A stretch of 64,000 bases of DNA from Pseudomonas psychrophila (GCF_001043005.1 NZ_JYKZ01000003.1:372001-436000); one strand, 5' to 3'. Positions 44,951 to 53,914 are shown, counted from the first letter of the stretch. Notes: a model not told the origin generated them from the letters alone. A program made the numbers and translations.

Positions 44951-45838
44951 TTAGCTCAAGGCGGCGATCAGACGTTCAAGCTGTTTGCAGGCGCCATCGT
45001 CCAGTGGCGATACCGGCAAGCGCGGGTTGCCGACTTCCAGTCCGGTGTTGCGCAAGCCGGCCTTGATGGTTGCTGGTAAGCCGCCCTTGAGGATGAAATC
45101 CAGCAGGGGTAACTGGCGGTAAAACAACGCCCGTGCCCGCTCCAGATCATTGGCCAGAATGGCCGCGTACAACTCAAGGTTAAGGGGCGCTATCAAGTTG
45201 GGGGCTGCGGTGCACCAGCCCTTTGCGCCTGCGGCAAAGGCTTCCAGTGCCAGAGGATTGCAGCCGTTGTAAAACGGCACCTGCCCCTCGCCCAGCACGT
45301 GCAGGCGGTGCATGCGCTGGATGTCCCCCGTGCTCTCCTTGACCATGGTGACGTTCTCAACGGCGTTGAAGATCCGCAGGATCAGCTCGGGCGACATGTC
45401 CGTGCCGCTGGTGGCCGGGTTGTTATAGAGCATGATCGGCACCTGGATGCTGCTGCCGATGGCCTGGTAGTGGGCAAGAATTTCCGCTTCGCTGAGTCTC
45501 CAGTAAGACGCAGGCAGCACCATGACCACATCGGCACCCTGGGCCTGGGCAAAGCGCGCACGGCGTAAGGCTTTGGCGGTGGTCAAATCTGAAACGCTGA
45601 CGACGGTCGGGACTCGTTTGGCCACGTGCTGGATGCTGAACTCGCACACCCGGTCCCATTCAAGGTCACTCAGGTAGGCGCCTTCGCCCGTGCTGCCCAA
45701 TGGCGCGATGGCATGTACGCCGCTGTCGACGAGGCGGTCTATGGATTGCCCCAGAGCATCCAGGTCCAAGTGTTCGCCGTCAGCGGAAAATGGGGTGATG
45801 GTGTAGCCGATGATGCCGTGGATATCAGGGGTCGACAT
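44951..45838 (-). CDS. dihydrodipicolinate synthase/N-acetylneuraminate lyase family protein
   Basis: A 295-residue class I (Schiff-base) aldolase of the DapA superfamily. PLGSTGEGAYLSDLEW is the G-x-TGE substrate loop, MLYNNPATSG contains the catalytic Tyr and TMVKESTGDIQRM the Schiff-base Lys. The setting in a catabolic cluster argues for a keto-acid aldolase or dehydratase acting on a sugar acid or aromatic-derived acid, not lysine synthesis. Start at ATG 45838, with AAGGA seven bases upstream. It follows the class II aldolase gene by 26 bases. Confidence 0.87.
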   Translation of the reverse strand: MSTPDIHGIIGYTITPFSADGEHLDLDALGQSIDRLVDSGVHAIAPLGSTGEGAYLSDLEWDRVCEFSIQHVAKRVPTVVSVSDLTTAKALRRARFAQAQGADVVMVLPASYWRLSEAEILAHYQAIGSSIQVPIMLYNNPATSGTDMSPELILRIFNAVENVTMVKESTGDIQRMHRLHVLGEGQVPFYNGCNPLALEAFAAGAKGWCTAAPNLIAPLNLELYAAILANDLERARALFYRQLPLLDFILKGGLPATIKAGLRNTGLEVGNPRLPVSPLDDGACKQLERLIAALS

Positions 45839-45864
45839 GTCGATGTCCTTGAGAAAAGGGGGGG

Positions 45865-46647
45865 TCAGTTCAGGCAATCGGCATGACGACGAAGGTTTTG
45901 CCGGACGTAATAGTTGAAGGCGGCAGTGTGGCGTTTGGGCCTGGCAATCCAGTCGTGGGCTTCGCGGCCCAGTTCAGGCTGGATCGGCTTGATTTCACCT
46001 GCGGCCATGGCCAGCAATTGCAGTTTGGCGGCCCGCTCGATCAACTGCGCAATCACGCACGCTTCTTCAATGCTGGCGCCGGTCGACAATTGGCCGTGAT
46101 GGGAAAGCAGCACCGCCCGTTTTTTGCCCAGCGCACCGGCAATCAGTTCGCCTTCTTCATTGCCCACCGGAACACCCGGCCAGCTTTCGAGAAACGCGCA
46201 ATCGTCATACAGGGGGCACAGATCCATGTGCGAAATCTGCAGTGGAACCTCCAGCATCGACAACGCACTGATATGGGTGGGATGGGTGTGAATGATGCAG
46301 TTTACGTCCGGACGGGCGCGGTACACCCAACTGTGGAAACGGTTGGCCGGATTGGGCATGCCGTGGCCTTCGAGCACTTCCAGGTCCTCATTGACCAACA
46401 ACAGGTTGCCTGCGCTGATCTCATCGAAACCGAGCCCTAACTGCTGGGTGTAGTAAGTGCCGGGTTGCGGGCCACGAGCGGTAATTTGCCCGGCCAGGCC
46501 CGAGTCATGACCGTTCTCGAACAAAATACGGCAGGTCAGTGCCAGCTTTTGCCGGTCAGTCCACGTATTATCCGCCAGGGTTTGTTGCATCTGTTGCAGT
46601 GCCTGCTTGACCAATTGGTCTTTGGGGAGTGCTAGTGTCTTGCTCAT
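45865..46647 (-). CDS. class II aldolase/adducin-family protein
   Basis: A 260-residue zinc-dependent aldolase-fold protein. FENGHDSGLAGQITARGP matches the N-terminal substrate region; HTHPTHISALSMLEVPLQ supplies the zinc-binding His-x-His; VLLSHHGQLSTGASIEEA supplies the third His. Members cleave sugar phosphates or decarboxylate/aldol-cleave small acids. It is the first gene of the minus-strand cluster, facing the XRE-cupin gene across the TGACACA palindrome. Start chosen at ATG 46647. Confidence 0.87.
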   Translation of the reverse strand: MSKTLALPKDQLVKQALQQMQQTLADNTWTDRQKLALTCRILFENGHDSGLAGQITARGPQPGTYYTQQLGLGFDEISAGNLLLVNEDLEVLEGHGMPNPANRFHSWVYRARPDVNCIIHTHPTHISALSMLEVPLQISHMDLCPLYDDCAFLESWPGVPVGNEEGELIAGALGKKRAVLLSHHGQLSTGASIEEACVIAQLIERAAKLQLLAMAAGEIKPIQPELGREAHDWIARPKRHTAAFNYYVRQNLRRHADCLN

Positions 46648-46744
46648 AGAGGTGTCCTCTGATGCGTTCATTAAGCGTCGAGTTCGCTGTCACTCATCTC
46701 TGGGGAGGGCATGGGTGAATGCAAATGACACGAAAGATCCTATA

Positions 46745-46759
46745 TGACACATTGTGTCA
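46745..46759. promoter_or_regulatory. palindromic operator between aldolase and XRE-cupin genes
   Basis: TGACACA-T-TGTGTCA is a perfect inverted repeat in the divergent gap; an extra half-site ATGACACGA lies at about 46726. The neighbouring XRE-cupin protein is the obvious binder and would control both directions. Confidence 0.65.
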
Positions 46760-46805
46760 TTGGCAAGCATGAGTCGTTTCCTTTTCTGTGAGCTGACCGT
46801 TTTTT

Positions 46806-47348
46806 ATGTCTATCCGATTGAAATTGCTAAGAAAAAAACTGGGGATGAGCCTGGAGTCCTTGGCTGAAAAATCCGGCATGACCAAGAGTTATCTGTCGAA
46901 AATCGAGCGCGGCCTTAATACGCCGTCGATTGCGGCAGCCTTGAAGCTGGCCAAAGCGCTGAATGTGAAGGTCGAAGAGTTGTTCAGCGAAGAAAACGTC
47001 CAGCTCGACAGCTACAGCCTGATACGCAGCGATGAGCGTCAGTCATTGGCAGCCAATGACCAGAGCCTGGGGTACGCCGTGCTGGCCCATCAGGTGGGGG
47101 AGCGCAGCATGCTGCCGTTCATGATTTATCCGCCGGCCGATTTCATTGACAAAGCCTTCAAGGAGCACATGGGCGAGGAGTTTCTGTTTGTCCACGAGGG
47201 GCAGGTCGAAGTGGACTTCATGAACGAGCGTGTGTTGCTCAATCGCGGGGATGCCTTGCATTTCAACGCGCAGAAACCGCACCGTATTCGTTCGGTGGGC
47301 GAGCAGCAGGCCCAACTGCTGGTGGTGGTGAACAGCGCTCAAGAGTGA
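46806..47348 (+). CDS. XRE-family regulator with C-terminal cupin sensor
   Basis: A 180-residue regulator. Residues about 5-60 are the helix-turn-helix (LLRKKLGMSLESLAEKSGMT, KSYLSKIERGLNTPSIAAAL). Residues about 105-175 are a cupin barrel (HMGEEFLFVHEGQVEVDFMN, LNRGDALHFNAQKPHRIRSV) that should bind a small metabolite. It is divergent from the aldolase/lyase/dehydrogenase/transporter cluster and probably its pathway-specific regulator. A 7-bp GGGGCTC/GAGCCCC hairpin (47360-47388) lies after the stop. Confidence 0.9.
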   Translation: MSIRLKLLRKKLGMSLESLAEKSGMTKSYLSKIERGLNTPSIAAALKLAKALNVKVEELFSEENVQLDSYSLIRSDERQSLAANDQSLGYAVLAHQVGERSMLPFMIYPPADFIDKAFKEHMGEEFLFVHEGQVEVDFMNERVLLNRGDALHFNAQKPHRIRSVGEQQAQLLVVVNSAQE

Positions 47349-47394
47349 GGCGGGAGGAGGGGGCTCGAAGCCGAGACGGTTGAGCCCCGAAACT

Positions 47395-47865
47395 TTATTG
47401 AACCGGGAGTTTTTCCAGCGCCCCACGCAACTCCTCAGCGGTCGCGAACTCTTGCTGGGAAACCAGCGTGCCATTGTCCAGTTGCAGCCACAGCACCTTC
47501 TCTTCGGCGCCCGGGTAGTTGGCGGCAATACTGCCATCGCGGTCCAGGACCACACGATAGCTGTAGTCACGCATGGCCGGGATGGCGATGAACTTGCCGA
47601 TCAGCGAGGGCATACGCTGCACATCGGCCAGGAACACCACGTTGCGCGCTTCCAGATAGCCCTTGGCCTCGTTTTCCAGTGCAGCCTTGACCAGTTTGGA
47701 ACCGTCCATGTTGCGTGCTACCAGCAGAACCCGGGTTTGAGTGTCCAGGGTGTAGGGTTGGTCATGCTGGTCCTGCAGGGTCCAGGGCGTCAGGCGCTCG
47801 CCGATATTCGCCGCGAAGGCCTGCATGGACAGCGCGCTCAACAGCAGCACAAGTGCAATTCTCAC
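47395..47865 (-). CDS. exported thioredoxin-fold-like protein (YtfJ-like), unknown function
   Basis: A 156-residue protein with a signal peptide (RIALVLLLSALSMQAFA). The mature part begins NIGERLTPWTLQDQHDQPYT, a pattern seen at the start of AhpC/TSA/YtfJ-type thioredoxin folds, and ends with DRDGSIAANYPGAEEKVLWL. No CxxC active site is present, so a thiol-redox role is unlikely. Start chosen at GTG 47865 (AGGGG upstream); the longer frame to 47925 would mask the signal peptide. It lies convergent to the XRE-cupin gene. Confidence 0.65.
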   Translation of the reverse strand: MRIALVLLLSALSMQAFAANIGERLTPWTLQDQHDQPYTLDTQTRVLLVARNMDGSKLVKAALENEAKGYLEARNVVFLADVQRMPSLIGKFIAIPAMRDYSYRVVLDRDGSIAANYPGAEEKVLWLQLDNGTLVSQQEFATAEELRGALEKLPVQ

Positions 47866-48025
47866 CGTTTGATACCCCTTCAGGTTGTGTAGTCGAAGCG
47901 TTGGAGCCCGACATGCATCGGGCATGGCGCGTATGGTATCCCACAGGATCAGGTAAAAGTTCTGAGACGCATTTAGCTACAAATTGCTCTATGGTTAAGC
48001 GCAACCGGCCATAGGAAGTGCACTG

Positions 48026-48910
48026 ATGACTCGTCTTACCGCGAAAGACTTTGCCCCTGAGTTGCTTGAGCTCTATGACTACTACGCCCACGGCAAGATC
48101 AACCGTCGCGAGTTCCTGGATCGTGCCGCGTTGTTCACCCTGGGTGGTTCAGCGCTTAGCGTGCTGGCTGCGCTAAGCCCTGATTACGCGCTCGCCGAAC
48201 AGGTCTCTTTTACCGACCCGGATATCGTGGCCGAGTACGTCATGTATCCATCTCCGAAGGGCAACGGCCAGGTTCGCGGCTATCTCGTGCGTCCTGCCAA
48301 GGCGCAGGGCAAGTTGCCAGCTGTGGTGGTGGTTCATGAAAATCGCGGGCTCAACCCCTATATCGAAGATGTCGCCAGGCGGCTGGCCAAAGCGGGGTAT
48401 ATCGCCCTCGCACCCGATGGTCTGACCTCAGTGGGCGGCTACCCGGGCAATGACGCGCAAGGGTTGGCATTGCAACAAACGGTCGATCCCACCCAGTTGA
48501 TGAACGACTTTTTTGCCGCAGTGGAATGGCTGATGCAGCACGACGCGACGACCGGAAAAGTAGGGATTACCGGGTTCTGCTATGGCGGTGGGGTGGCCAA
48601 CGCGGCTGCGGTGGCCTATCCGGAGCTGGGGGCGGCGGTATCGTTTTACGGGCGCCAGGCCGCTGCCGATGAGGTCAGCCGCATCCAGGCGCCACTCATG
48701 CTTCAGTACGCCGGGCTGGACACGCGAATCAACGAAGGGTGGCCGGTCTTCGAACAGGCGCTTAAGGCCAATGGCAAAAATTATGCAGGGCATGTCTACC
48801 CGGGGGTAAACCACGGCTTTCATAACGATTCAACGCCCCGCTACGATGAGGCCGCGGCGACATTGGCCTGGAGCAGGACGCTGGATTGGTTCGGCAAGTA
48901 TCTGGCGTAA
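48026..48910 (+). CDS. dienelactone hydrolase-family protein with Tat-like leader
   Basis: A 294-residue alpha/beta hydrolase. The nucleophile cysteine is in ITGFCYGGGVANA, the acid in LQYAGLDTRINEGWP and the base in GVNHGFHNDSTPRY, the Cys-Asp-His triad of dienelactone hydrolases. An N-terminal extension of about 55 residues contains NRREFLDRAALFTLGG, a twin-arginine-like export motif, then VLAALSPDYALAE. It could act on lactones or short esters in the periplasm; the substrate is unknown. Monocistronic, converging on the DUF1289 gene. Confidence 0.87.
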   Translation: MTRLTAKDFAPELLELYDYYAHGKINRREFLDRAALFTLGGSALSVLAALSPDYALAEQVSFTDPDIVAEYVMYPSPKGNGQVRGYLVRPAKAQGKLPAVVVVHENRGLNPYIEDVARRLAKAGYIALAPDGLTSVGGYPGNDAQGLALQQTVDPTQLMNDFFAAVEWLMQHDATTGKVGITGFCYGGGVANAAAVAYPELGAAVSFYGRQAAADEVSRIQAPLMLQYAGLDTRINEGWPVFEQALKANGKNYAGHVYPGVNHGFHNDSTPRYDEAAATLAWSRTLDWFGKYLA

Positions 48911-48914
48911 AGGC

Positions 48915-49097
48915 TTAGCTGTTCTTTTTGCGCAAGCTCTTGAGTCGGGCGCTGGCGCGTTGCACGGCGGCCATTTTTTCCGGACGTTTCATGCTCCGCC
49001 ACTTGCGGATGTCTTCCTTGGTACGCCCGCAACTCACGCAGAGATCGCCACTCAACTGGCACACGGCTATGCACGGATTTTCAATGTCTTTAGCCAA
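48915..49097 (-). CDS. DUF1289 small cysteine-rich protein
   Basis: A 60-residue protein of the DUF1289 family: NPCIAVCQLSGDLCVSCGRT supplies the four conserved cysteines (C-x3-C-x6-C-x2-C), followed by EDIRKWRSMKRPEKM. The cysteine spacing suggests metal or Fe-S binding; function unknown. It abuts the upstream gene with no gap, so both are translated from one message. Confidence 0.87.
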   Translation of the reverse strand: MAKDIENPCIAVCQLSGDLCVSCGRTKEDIRKWRSMKRPEKMAAVQRASARLKSLRKKNS

Positions 49098-49469
49098 TCA
49101 GTTGCGCCCCGTCTGCTTTTGGGCCAGACGCTTTGGCCAGTTGCCGCCACAGCTGCGCTGGCATTCTTCTTCAGAATCGAAAAATACGTGGGCCGAGCCA
49201 TTTCGCACCTTCACCTGGGCGTCAGCCAATGCCCGGGCCGTCAGTTCACCCATATAACTGGCCTCGCCATCGGCCAGGGCGAAGTCTTTACTGGCTTGTG
49301 TATCGAACACCCAGACCACCTTGAGGCTGGCCGGGAAGGCCTCGTAGTCGACCACATGAGTCAGCCAGACAAACCCCGGAATCTGTGATTTGGCTGTTTC
49401 ACAGGCCTCGGTCAGGGTGGTGATCAGACGACGTTCGATCTGTGCCTGGGTGCGCTTGCTTAAAGACAT
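49098..49469 (-). CDS. conserved hypothetical protein linked to DUF1289 gene
   Basis: A 123-residue soluble protein I do not recognise by function. It has an amphipathic N-terminus (QAQIERRLITTLTEACETAK), a beta-rich centre (FVWLTHVVDYEAFPASLKVV, VWVFDTQ) and a C-terminal EEECQRSCGGNWPKRL with two cysteines. Direct abutment with the DUF1289 gene suggests the two proteins act together. Confidence 0.72.
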   Translation of the reverse strand: MSLSKRTQAQIERRLITTLTEACETAKSQIPGFVWLTHVVDYEAFPASLKVVWVFDTQASKDFALADGEASYMGELTARALADAQVKVRNGSAHVFFDSEEECQRSCGGNWPKRLAQKQTGRN

Positions 49470-49890
49470 GGGTGAATCCTGTTGATGGGCGGAGCAAAAG
49501 CGCGATTATACCTGACCTCGGGGCTCGGTCACTGCAGCGACTGCCGCTTCGCCCAAAGTGCCACCTGAGGTAGAATGACGCAGCAAGTCGGCTGGCCGCC
49601 CTGGATCGTCGTATCCACACACGTTCCCCGGAAGGAGCTGTGAGCAGGCCGGGCATCAAGGAGCCGCAAGTGCTGCACAAAAAATGTTACCCAAGTAGCT
49701 GAAGCCAAAACCAACAAGAGATCAGCGCCCAAGGTGCATAAAGTGAGGTCTGTAACGTGCACAGGCCTTATATATCTGCCCGTTCAAGGTTTGAGGATCG
49801 GTTCGATCGCAGGCGACAAGCCTGTGGTGAGTCGAAGAATTTCATGCTCTGCGTGTCGGGTGGATGGCGTTTTATCTTAGGTACTACAAC
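49470..49890. other. long gap upstream of mqo
   Basis: No established gene or known RNA family is recognised. A 20-codon frame (GTG 49640 to TGA 49702) has GGAAGGAG close by, and an in-frame GTG at 49670 has AAGGAG at a better distance; this could be a leader peptide or chance. TATATAT near 49771 is a possible -10 element for mqo. REP elements are absent. Confidence 0.5.
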
Positions 49891-51537
49891 ATGTTTAAAA
49901 AAGTGAACAAGGGGCTACTGGGCCTGGCGCTGACCATGGGGATTACCTCCGTGCACGCTGCCGAGCCTAAACAGGTGGATGTACTGCTGATTGGCGGCGG
50001 CATCATGAGCGCTACTCTGGGTGTCTGGCTCAATGAGCTGGAACCTGGCATGTCCATGGAGATGATTGAACGTCTCGATGGCGTTGCCCAGGAAAGCTCC
50101 AACGGCTGGAACAACGCCGGTACCGGTCACTCGGCCCTGGCCGAGTTGAACTACACGCCAGAAGACAAGAACGGCAACGTTGAAATCCCGAAGGCCATTG
50201 AAATCAATGAAGCTTTCCAGGTGTCGCGTCAGTTCTGGTCCTGGCAGGTCAAGAACGGCGTTCTGAAAGACCCGCGTTCGTTCATCAACTCCACTCCGCA
50301 CATGAGCTTTGTGTGGGGCGATGACAACATCAAGTTCCTGAAGAAGCGCTACGAGGCCCTGCAGGCCAGCCCTCTGTTCGCGGGCATGGAATACTCCGAA
50401 GACCCGGTGCAGATCAAGAAGTGGGTTCCGCTGATGATGGAAGGGCGTGACCCGGCTCAAAAAGTCGCGGCCACCTGGTCTCCGATCGGTACTGACGTGA
50501 ACTTCGGCGAAATCACGCGCCAGTTCGTGGCTTACCTGCAAACCAAGCCTCAATTCTCGCTCAAATTGTCGAGCGAAGTTGAAGACATCAAGCGCAATGA
50601 AGATGGTTCATGGCGTGTGGTGTACAAAAACCTGAAAGACGGCACCAAAACCGAGACTGATGCCAAGTTCGTATTCATTGGCGCAGGCGGTGGTGCTCTG
50701 CACTTGCTGCAGAAGTCCGGCATTCCTGAAGCCAAGGAATACGCAGGCTTCCCGGTTGGCGGCTCGTTCCTGGTCACCGAAAACCCTACCGTTGCTCAGC
50801 AGCACCTGGCCAAGGCCTACGGTAAAGCATCGGTTGGCGCACCGCCGATGTCGGTTCCTCACCTGGACACCCGCGTGCTGGATGGCAAGCGCGTGATCCT
50901 GTTTGGCCCGTTCGCGACCTTCTCTACCAAGTTCCTCAAGGAAGGCTCGTACTTCGACCTGCTGACCAGCACCACGACCCACAACATCTGGCCAATGACC
51001 AAAGTCGGCATCGAACAGTACCCACTGGTTGAGTACCTGGCTGGCCAACTGATGCTGTCTGACGAAGATCGCTTCAATGCTTTGAAAGAGTACTTCCCGA
51101 ACGCTAAATCTGAAGACTGGCGCCTGTGGCAAGCCGGTCAGCGTGTTCAGATCATCAAGCGTGATGAACAGAAGGGCGGCGTGCTGAAACTCGGTACCGA
51201 GATTGTCAGCGCCAAAGACGGCAGCATCGCAGGTCTGTTGGGCGCATCGCCTGGTGCATCCACCGCTGCACCGATCATGCTGACCGTGCTCGAAACCGTG
51301 TTCAAGGACAAGGTTGCGACGCCAGAGTGGCAAGCCAAGCTGCACCAGATCGTGCCGAGCTATGGCACCAAGCTGAACGGTGATCCTGATCGCGTTGCTC
51401 AAGAGTGGGCCTACACAGCTGAAGTCCTGCAATTGACTCCGCCGCCGGCGATCCCGGCTGCAACTCACACTGCAGCCCCTGCTGCCGCGCCGGCCAAGCC
51501 TGCGCCAAGCAACCCAGCGGCTGACATGGCGCTGTAA
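49891..51537 (+). CDS. mqo: malate:quinone oxidoreductase
   Basis: A 548-residue FAD enzyme oxidising malate to oxaloacetate with electrons to quinone at the inner membrane. [18 protein letters not shown] is the dinucleotide-binding motif, and [20 protein letters not shown] and [12 protein letters not shown] are Mqo signatures. The N-terminus ([17 protein letters not shown]) looks like a signal/anchor, usual for one Pseudomonas Mqo paralog. The C-terminal 30 residues are an Ala/Pro repeat ([18 protein letters not shown]). ATG 49891 is chosen over a frame nine codons longer. Terminator at 51545. Confidence 0.95.
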   Translation: MFKKVNKGLLGLALTMGITSVHAAEPKQVDVLLIGGGIMSATLGVWLNELEPGMSMEMIERLDGVAQESSNGWNNAGTGHSALAELNYTPEDKNGNVEIPKAIEINEAFQVSRQFWSWQVKNGVLKDPRSFINSTPHMSFVWGDDNIKFLKKRYEALQASPLFAGMEYSEDPVQIKKWVPLMMEGRDPAQKVAATWSPIGTDVNFGEITRQFVAYLQTKPQFSLKLSSEVEDIKRNEDGSWRVVYKNLKDGTKTETDAKFVFIGAGGGALHLLQKSGIPEAKEYAGFPVGGSFLVTENPTVAQQHLAKAYGKASVGAPPMSVPHLDTRVLDGKRVILFGPFATFSTKFLKEGSYFDLLTSTTTHNIWPMTKVGIEQYPLVEYLAGQLMLSDEDRFNALKEYFPNAKSEDWRLWQAGQRVQIIKRDEQKGGVLKLGTEIVSAKDGSIAGLLGASPGASTAAPIMLTVLETVFKDKVATPEWQAKLHQIVPSYGTKLNGDPDRVAQEWAYTAEVLQLTPPPAIPAATHTAAPAAAPAKPAPSNPAADMAL

Positions 51538-51544
51538 AAAAACG

Positions 51545-51578
51545 GCCCCACCCGACGCTGTTCGGGTGGGGCTGCTTT
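51545..51578 (+). terminator. rho-independent terminator of mqo
   Basis: GCCCCACCCGA, a 6-base loop and TCGGGTGGGGC form a perfect 11-bp GC-rich stem followed by TGCTTTA. It sits 8 bases after the mqo stop. Confidence 0.85.
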
Positions 51579-51635
51579 ACCTCGCACTATCCCCTCCTAC
51601 ATTCTCCTAGCACCATACGCACCGGGTATCGGCCC

Positions 51636-52487
51636 TTACTGCGTGCCGAACAAGGCCGTCCAGTAAATGCCTGCGTCACTTTTGGGGTCTACCGCGTAGG
51701 CTGCGCCGAGCTCGCGAAACTCAGGGTTCATTACGTTGGCGCAGTGGCCAGGACTGGCCAGCCAGCCGTCGACCAGTTTGCGCGTGGTGTCTTGCCCGGC
51801 CGCGATATTTTCGCCGATCTGCTGGGCGATATAGCCCGCCAGTTCAGCACGGTCGCCTGGTGTCGAGCCGTCGCGCCCCTTGTGGTCAAAATAGTTGTTA
51901 TTGGCCATATCCCGCGAATGGGCTTCAGCGGAGGTTGCCAGGGTGGCATTCCAGGTCAGCGGTCCGGCCGGGGCAAAGGCCTGTGTGCCGCATTGACGGG
52001 GCTGGTTGCGGGCGCTGTTGAGCATCTCAAGGACTTTCTGGCCTTCGGCCTGCCAGTCACCCAAGCGTGCCGCCAGCAGAGGGCGGGCCAGGACGATGCG
52101 CCATTCGCGCTGGTCATGGCTGACGCCGATATCGACGAACTGCGGGTCCAGCACCACGCGGCAGAAGCTTTCCTGCACCGCTTTCATGGCGGCCTGCGCA
52201 TCACGGGGGCCGGAGAGATTGATCGCCTGTACGTTTACCATCGGGTATGCCGCCCGGCCAAGGGCTTGCTGCAAGTCGCCGAAGCTGCTGGCGGGCAGTA
52301 TCAGCCGGGTATCAGCGGACAGCGGCGGCAACTCTTGCGAAGCCTGGCCGGCGCACAACTGGATCTGGCTGCGATACGCGTTGATCGAATCGATCAATTG
52401 CGACTCTTCGCTGGCGAGGGCCGGAACGCTGAACGCCAGCCCCAGGGTCAAGGCACCAAGACGGGCCAGGGTTAAGTGAGTACGCAT
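51636..52487 (-). CDS. secreted CAP-domain (SCP/PR-1) protein
   Basis: A 283-residue exported protein. The signal peptide ends LAFSVPALA; residues about 25-150 are an uncharacterised N-terminal region, and residues about 155-283 are a CAP domain: MLNSARNQPRQCGTQ, ATSAEAHSRDMANNNYFDHK (CAP His/Glu region), GENIAAGQDTTRKLVDGWL, SPGHCANVMNPEFRELGAAY. These are the standard CAP blocks; roles vary (lipid or small-molecule binding). Start at ATG 52487 with AGGGA upstream. Single gene. Confidence 0.88.
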   Translation of the reverse strand: MRTHLTLARLGALTLGLAFSVPALASEESQLIDSINAYRSQIQLCAGQASQELPPLSADTRLILPASSFGDLQQALGRAAYPMVNVQAINLSGPRDAQAAMKAVQESFCRVVLDPQFVDIGVSHDQREWRIVLARPLLAARLGDWQAEGQKVLEMLNSARNQPRQCGTQAFAPAGPLTWNATLATSAEAHSRDMANNNYFDHKGRDGSTPGDRAELAGYIAQQIGENIAAGQDTTRKLVDGWLASPGHCANVMNPEFRELGAAYAVDPKSDAGIYWTALFGTQ

Positions 52488-52536
52488 ATAGGTTCCCTCT
52501 AAACGTAATACCCCCATGATGCGTTATTTCGGCTTG

Positions 52537-53217
52537 TTAGTCTTTTGCCTGGGCCACAAAGGCTTTTGCCCTGGCGGTCAGCTGATCGATCTGGCGGTCG
52601 CGCTTTTTCTCGGCGTCGAGCATTGCCTTCTTGCCGTTGCGTTGCAGCAGGTAGGTATGGATCTGGCGCACTTCAGTGGAGTTGTAGATCGCTGCGACAT
52701 CGAGTACGCCCGTCAGGCCGTCGGTGCTGTGATCACGGGTGTTCATCAACACTTGGGGGCCACGGGTACCGATGACTTGCAGGCCCATGGCTTCAAATGC
52801 CGGCACCTTGGCCACGCTGCAGGTCAGTTCGGTATGGGGGTAACGGCGCACCACTTCCTGCACCATTGCCTGGGTTACACCCAAATGACGATGGCTGGCC
52901 AGTTCGGCCATGTACGCGATGCCGCAAGCATGCGGATCATCCTTGACGGGCAGATAGAGGGCGAAGCCGGTCACTTTTTCCGGGTCTTGAGCGTCGGTCG
53001 CCACAATCAGCTCAACCGCAATCCCCTTGGAGCCGTCGAGTGCTTGCAGATAAAGGTGCACTTCAAAACCAATTGCATATTGGTAGATGCTGTACAGCAG
53101 ATTGCTCGGCGCGATTTCCATGGCGCTGATGTCGGTGAGGTGGTCGACGACGATCTGCAGAATCTGGCTGTTGATCGGCTCGCTGACCGGAGTATCGAAG
53201 TGGGTAAGGGTGGTCAT
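52537..53217 (-). CDS. GNAT-like conserved hypothetical protein
   Basis: A 226-residue cytoplasmic protein. The middle reads like an acetyltransferase fold: GFALYLPVKDDPHACGIAYM, then AELASHRHLGVTQAMVQEV in the place of motif A, and AKVPAFEAMGLQVIGTRG in the place of motif B. The C-terminus is a charged helix (EKKRDRQIDQLTARAKAF). The R/Q-x-x-G-x-G/A coenzyme A loop is not classical, so activity is uncertain. Located between a CAP gene and a REP pair. Confidence 0.65.
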   Translation of the reverse strand: MTTLTHFDTPVSEPINSQILQIVVDHLTDISAMEIAPSNLLYSIYQYAIGFEVHLYLQALDGSKGIAVELIVATDAQDPEKVTGFALYLPVKDDPHACGIAYMAELASHRHLGVTQAMVQEVVRRYPHTELTCSVAKVPAFEAMGLQVIGTRGPQVLMNTRDHSTDGLTGVLDVAAIYNSTEVRQIHTYLLQRNGKKAMLDAEKKRDRQIDQLTARAKAFVAQAKD

Positions 53218-53248
53218 GGGGCTTTGTCCGCGAGGGAGAGGTGAATCT

Positions 53249-53336
53249 CTGTGGGAGCGGGCTTGCTCGCGATAGCATCACCTCGGTTTTTGGATAAACC
53301 AAAGTGGCGCCATCGCGAGCAAGCCCGCTCCCACAC
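53249..53336. repeat. REP pair
   Basis: CTGTGGGAGCGGGCTTGCTC...GATAGCATCA and its inverted partner ending GCCCGCTCCCACAC, arms of about 25 bases around a 40-base loop that contains GGTTTTTGGATAAACC, a smaller stem. Confidence 0.9.
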
Positions 53337-53359
53337 TGGATCTGAGTTTGATCGGGTGA

Positions 53360-53914
53360 TCAGCGCTGGCTCAACCAGAAGTCATGCAGTGCACGTGCCG
53401 CTGGTGCAATGGCGGCAACACTGTGCTGATGAGCCGCTACGTCCAGGTCTTCAGGCAGTTCAAAGTTGTCCTGCTCGGCGCATTCGGCAATGGCTTGCAG
53501 AAGGTTCGCTTGCGGCAGAGGCAATGCCGGCCAGTTGCAGATAGCGACTGCACGGGTGTAACCGAAGCACCATTCTTCAGCCAGCGTCACGTCTTGACCC
53601 AGATGCTCGGTCTGTTCGAAGCGCGGTGAAAATGCAGCGCTGTCCTCGGCCAGTTGCCGTGCAAGGGTATTGATGTGGCGAACGCTCAACTCGATGAACT
53701 GCTTGGCTTCTTCCGGGGTTTGCCAGGCCGGATTCTGGCCGCCCCAGATCGCCGGGAACCATTCGGCGATATCCACTCGAGTCGGGCTCGACACCAGAGC
53801 CGTGAAGTAGCCGTCCAGCTCCGAAGGGTTGAGCACAGAGTGATCGTCGCCGTATTTGAGCAGCGTGTTTTCGAGCACGTCAAAGTCGCTGGCGTTCAGG
53901 GGTTGCGATTGCAT
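53360..53914 (-). CDS. UPF0149 (YecA/YgfB-type) protein
   Basis: A 184-residue protein of the UPF0149 family, function not established. Visible family stretches: LSELDGYFTAL-like NPSELDGYFTALVSSPT, EWFPAIWGGQNPAWQ, and EEWCFGYTRAVAICNWPALP. Start at ATG 53914 (AAGGAG nine bases upstream); the longer frame is not supported. The metal-binding SEC-C tail of YecA proper is absent. Confidence 0.82.
   Translation of the reverse strand: MQSQPLNASDFDVLENTLLKYGDDHSVLNPSELDGYFTALVSSPTRVDIAEWFPAIWGGQNPAWQTPEEAKQFIELSVRHINTLARQLAEDSAAFSPRFEQTEHLGQDVTLAEEWCFGYTRAVAICNWPALPLPQANLLQAIAECAEQDNFELPEDLDVAAHQHSVAAIAPAARALHDFWLSQR

Noticed and set aside
49470..49890. RNase P RNA or other known structured RNA upstream of mqo
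   Set aside because: None of the conserved cores of RNase P, tmRNA, 4.5S or 6S RNA could be matched.
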